Assembly (NCBI RefSeq): GCF_002776525.5
Contig: NC_045444.1
Location: 24,581,275 to 24,645,274 of the forward strand
Reading direction: 5' to 3'
Length of the DNA: 64,000 bases
DNA from: Piliocolobus tephrosceles
Taxonomy: Eukaryota; Chordata; Mammalia; Primates; Cercopithecidae
The position numbers and the translations under genes were made by a program. Every line of letters starts with the position of its first letter. The first letter of the stretch is position 1. Below are positions 60,955 to 64,000 of the stretch, in pieces. The notes beneath the pieces were generated by a model. It was not told the DNA's origin. It saw nothing but the letters and a program-made list of their open reading frames with translations, and did not search any database.

Positions 60955-61050
60955 AGAATTGCTTAAGTGCCTAGTATGTGTTGCCAGCATTATAGAGGTA
61001 AATGATACAGACAAGGTCCTTATCCTTACGTTCTGTGGGATCTAGAGGAA
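60955..61050 (-). mobile_element. L2-like 3' fragment, antisense
   Basis: 'ttaagtgcctagtatgtgtt', 'gccagcattatagaggt', 'aatgatacagacaaggtcct' and 'tatccttacgttctgtggg' correspond in order to the antisense L2 end. Confidence 0.6.
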
Positions 61051-61519
61051 GGTCTGGAAAATATTCACTTATACTAGTGTTTCCCTAAATGGAAGCCATC
61101 TCCATTTTTAATCTACTATAAAATGATAAGATCAAATAATTTTACTGTCACTTCCTAAGTGATGGAGGGTTTTTCTTCTTTTTAAACATGATCTTTTATT
61201 ATGTGTTATTTCTTAGCCTCTCTAACCCTCTTCCTCTATGTTGTATAACTGGTCAGTCATAAAACTCAGTCATTTGGTGAGAAATCAATTAAAGTATAAT
61301 GTATAAATTCCAGGGGACATTGGAAAGACAGAGCAAATTATAGATCGTGAGTTTAGTCACGCATCTTCTTAGTTTTGTATGTCAGCGTGTCTTCAGATCT
61401 TTCAAGCTGTTTCCCAGTCAGGCTAATTCCTCTTGAAGAAGGTAGAATTTTTTCATGTTGGAGCCAAATGAAACCTCAGCAGAAACTTGAACCTGAAGCT
61501 ATGAGACCAAGAATGTAAG

Positions 61520-61700
61520 GTGTCAGAAACCTGGGTTCTGCAAGTTTTGAACTGGCCTAGCCAGGGAATCATTTAATTTAACCGAATCTCAGTTTCTTTA
61601 TCTACAAGATGAGGAGAAAAAAATAATACTACAACTTCATGAACACTAAACGAAGTAAACAATGGAATATTTGGACAAATAAAAGCAGAACACCAGTGTA
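61520..61700 (+). mobile_element. MIR-like fragment
   Basis: 'ctcagtttctttatctacaa' and 'gatgaggagaaaaaaataat' are MIR core-like words in sense order. The rest is degraded. Confidence 0.5.
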
Positions 61701-61741
61701 ACAATATAATATGACAAAAATAAGGATTTTACAATCAAGCA

Positions 61742-62047
61742 GGCCGGGCGCGGTGGCTCAAGCCTGTAATCCCAGCACTTTGGGAGGCCGAGACGGGCGG
61801 ATCACGAGGTCAGGAGATCAAGACCATCCTGGCTAACACGGTGAAACCCCGTCTCTACTAAAAAATACAAAAAGCTAGCTGGGCGAGGTGGCGGGCGTCT
61901 GTAGTCCCAGCTACTCGGGAGGCTGAGGCAGGAGAATGGTGCAAAGCCGGGAGGCGGAGCTTGCAGTGAGCTGAGATCCGGCCACTGCACTCCAGCCAGG
62001 GTGACAGAGCGAGACTCCGTCTCAAAAAAAAAAAAAAAGAAGAGCAA
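61742..62047 (+). mobile_element. Young AluY of Old World monkey type (AluYR-like)
   Basis: 'ggccgggcgcggtggctcaa' through 'gtctc' and an A15 tail. 'gctcaagcctgtaatc', 'aagctagctgggcgaggtgg' and 'tgagatccggccactg' are the sense-strand forms of the monkey diagnostic sites. The perfect 11-bp target-site duplication 'acaatcaagca' lies at 61731-61741 and 62048-62058. Confidence 0.97.
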
Positions 62048-62074
62048 ACAATCAAGCAGATAACGGCTCAATGG

Positions 62075-62297
62075 TTTAGCATAGAGGCTTGTGAATCAGA
62101 CTGCTTGAGTTCAAATACTGGCTAAACTACTTGCCAGTGGTATAATCTTGGGCTAGATACATGATCTCTCTAACTCTCTGCATTTTTTTTAATTTCTAAA
62201 ATTGTAATAATAATTGCACCTGCTTTGAAGTGTTTTCATGATTTTTAAATGAGAAGATACATGTCTTTAGCATAGTGTCCTAAAATAAGCCTGTATT
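62075..62297 (+). mobile_element. MIR SINE, sense
   Basis: 'aggcttgtgaatcagactgc', 'ttgagttcaaatactggct', 'cttgccagtggtataatctt' and 'ataataattgcacctg', ending at 'tttagcatagtgtcc'. Nearly complete. Confidence 0.88.
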
Positions 62298-62495
62298 TTA
62301 TTATGTAGTTAGTATGTACCAGATAGTGTTCCAGATGCTTTATATCTATTGTCTTGTTTTGTCTTTAGCATGATCCATTAAGATGTTATTGTTATTACCT
62401 GAATATTATAGATGAGGAAACCAAAACAAAGTAAGTTGCCCAGAATTGTAAAGCTAATCGTGAAACAAAGACGTAAACCCCTACATTGTGAGTTC
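62298..62495 (-). mobile_element. MIR SINE, antisense, tail-to-tail with its neighbour
   Basis: 'tagttagtatgtaccagata', 'gtgttccagatgctttatat', 'atagatgaggaaaccaaaac' and 'aagtaagttgcccagaattg'. It begins where the sense MIR ends. Confidence 0.85.
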
Positions 62496-62569
62496 ATAAC
62501 TCATCCTTTTAATATTATACTTTATTATCTACAGTGATGGCAAAGAGAGAAAGTAAGGACACAAAGTCA

Positions 62570-62745
62570 TTACCTCAAATTCCAATTTACTGCCTGCGTG
62601 ACCTTAAGCAATTTTAAGTACTCTGAGTTTTAGTTTCCTTACACAGGGGTACACAAGTTCGTTGTGGGCATTAAATGTATTAACACTTGGAGAAGTATAG
62701 CATATGGCTTGCATATGCACGTAAGTAACTTAATTATATCATAAT
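62570..62745 (+). mobile_element. MIR SINE, sense
   Basis: 'actgcctgcgtgaccttaag', 'tctgagttttagtttcctta' and 'gttgtgggcattaaatgtat' in sense order. Confidence 0.75.
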
Positions 62746-62832
62746 CAATTATGAATGTCTTAATTATTAATTAGTCTTTGCTGAAGGTGATTACTTAGCT
62801 TTAACCAGAATAGTAGGAGAATAGATGTCATC

Positions 62833-62885
62833 CAACAGAATTGGTTCTGTCAGTCTCAACTGACAACAGAATTGGTTCAGTCAGT
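62833..62885. repeat. 31-bp-period tandem duplication
   Basis: A 22-bp unit ('caacagaattggttc' plus 'tgtcagt' or 'agtcagt') at 62833-62854 recurs at 62864-62885 with one mismatch. 'ctcaact' follows both copies. Confidence 0.88.
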
Positions 62886-64000
62886 GTGCTGGTCTCAACT
62901 ATCTATGCTGATTCAGCAGCTTCTTTTGACAACGAAATTTTTGTGCAGATAACATATGTCCCCCAAATGTAGCCACTGTTGCTCAATGATGCTCTATTTC
63001 TAATCTGAGGTTTCCATGTCTGTGTTATTCCTGCAGAGTGCTGTTGAGTGCTGAGGTCATGGACACAGGAAATGTTTTTAAGTACTACTGGAGAAAAACA
63101 TCAAAACAAAGAATCTCAAAAGTTCTTATTAAGTACAGAGGTGAGGTAAGTTCTAATTGTACTATGTGAGGGCACTTCCTACTTAACCTACTCTTTCATT
63201 TCCACTCCTAGCAAAGGTATTACAGCCATTAATCCTTGCTCTTCTAAAAACCAACATAGCATGGTTTCTAAATCCCTTGGCATAAAGCTAAATGTGTGTG
63301 TGATTTTTAAATTGGTAATTTCCCATGTTGAAGAGATTGGGGGAAATAAGCCCTCTCCCCCACAGCTGGTATGATGCTATCAAACTATCTGACAACAACA
63401 AGAATATATGTCTGTATAATAGAAAATAACAATTACTAAAGATACAGTAGTGTGAGTGTGAGACACAAAGTAAAAGTTTCATAGTCTTTCAATATTGTTT
63501 TCAGGGTTTTATAAAGTTTTTTTCTGAAGATAGACAAACATAAGATGCTTAACGCATATTATACACCATTTGGAAAGTACAATACATAAAAAAACTAATC
63601 ATCAATATTCTACCTTCTTCTCCAAGCCCCCAGGAGCGACTACTGGAGTTGCCAGAATAATATGCAGTCCAGGAATTTAAAGAGGATTTTCTTCATTTTA
63701 AAAATTCAAAATCTCTCCATGCACCCCCCTGCACTTCTCCCCCAACCTTACCTTTGAAGGGGAAGACTATGGCATAACACATACTACTCATATTCTTGCA
63801 ATTCACATATCAACTTGGAGAACGTGCTACCTTACCCTGCTTATTCTAGGTTTTTGTGGTTTAGAGGTGGCTTAACCCCAAAGTCACTCCCAAGGTCCCC
63901 CGTTGTTACTAATGCTTTTGTGTTTTTCCCTCTTTCACTGTGTGGGCTGGAACTAGTGACTCACTTCTGAGGAATACAACCAGAAAAGTGAAGGAATGCC
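62886..64000. other. Unannotated sequence to the window end
   Basis: Slightly GC-richer after 63600, with C-rich runs at 63724-63745. No gene, repeat family or complete exon recognised. Confidence 0.4.

Noticed and set aside
1..64000. A novel defence, metabolic or other gene system
   Set aside because: No host coding region of any kind could be supported. All convincing structure is mobile elements, simple repeats and small local duplications.

Overview
This is vertebrate nuclear DNA from a primate, most likely an Old World monkey (Cercopithecidae such as a macaque, baboon or vervet). The base composition is AT-rich and about half of the window is interspersed repeats: 14 Alu elements, several generations of L1 on both strands, MIR, L2, hAT and Tigger DNA-transposon remnants, and a probable ERVL-type LTR. 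The call of a monkey rather than a human rests on the youngest Alus (34457-34765, 39266-39591, 61742-62047), which share diagnostic changes I associate with the cercopithecine AluYR group (G for A after 'cggcta', 'ccggtctc' in place of 'cccgcctc', 'gcttgag' in place of 'gcgtgag'). It also rests on the 3'UTRs of the two youngest L1s, which carry an extra 'gatgggtgctgac' motif. I see no host exon, no host protein-coding gene, no tRNA or rRNA, no CRISPR and nothing prokaryotic. Every long open frame that I can explain is an antisense Alu or an L1 ORF2 relic. The window is probably intergenic or deep-intronic.

Layout. 1-10.9 kb: mostly unannotated AT-rich DNA with an Alu, a probable LTR (about 1.6-2.5 kb), an old L1 tail, an AluY, microsatellites, L2, hAT and MIR. 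10.9-16.5 kb: a locally duplicated block. A ~290-bp inverted pair (11.24-11.54 / 12.85-13.14 kb, ~90% identical by eye) is interleaved with a ~520-bp direct pair (11.64-12.16 / 15.99-16.52 kb, ~92% identical by eye); a split MIR and a MER5-like element also lie here. 16.5-23 kb: little recognisable apart from an ancient repeat and a 5'-truncated Alu with perfect target-site duplications. 23-29.3 kb: an old antisense L1, an hAT relic, then a young 5'-inverted L1. 29.9-37.9 kb: a nest of an old L1 interrupted by two other L1s, three Alus and a GAAA microsatellite containing a 10-N assembly gap. 37.9-41.8 kb: mostly unannotated, with one young Alu. 41.8-43.6 kb: a textbook twin-primed young L1 with a 15-bp target-site duplication. 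43.7-54 kb: a near-full-length old antisense L1 with tandem 5'UTR units, split by a ~4.4-kb 5'-inverted L1 that itself carries an Alu. 54-64 kb: Alus, an L1 5'UTR/ORF1 fragment, a Tigger relic and a dense MIR cluster.

The biology here is retrotransposon history rather than gene function. The most notable points are three independent 5'-inverted L1 insertions, the interleaved local duplications at 11-16.5 kb, a possible short 3' transduction at the 27.7-kb L1, and a layered insertion order that can be read from the nesting. I found no evidence of a new cellular system. Family names are from memory of consensus features and were not checked by search; boundaries of old repeats are approximate.
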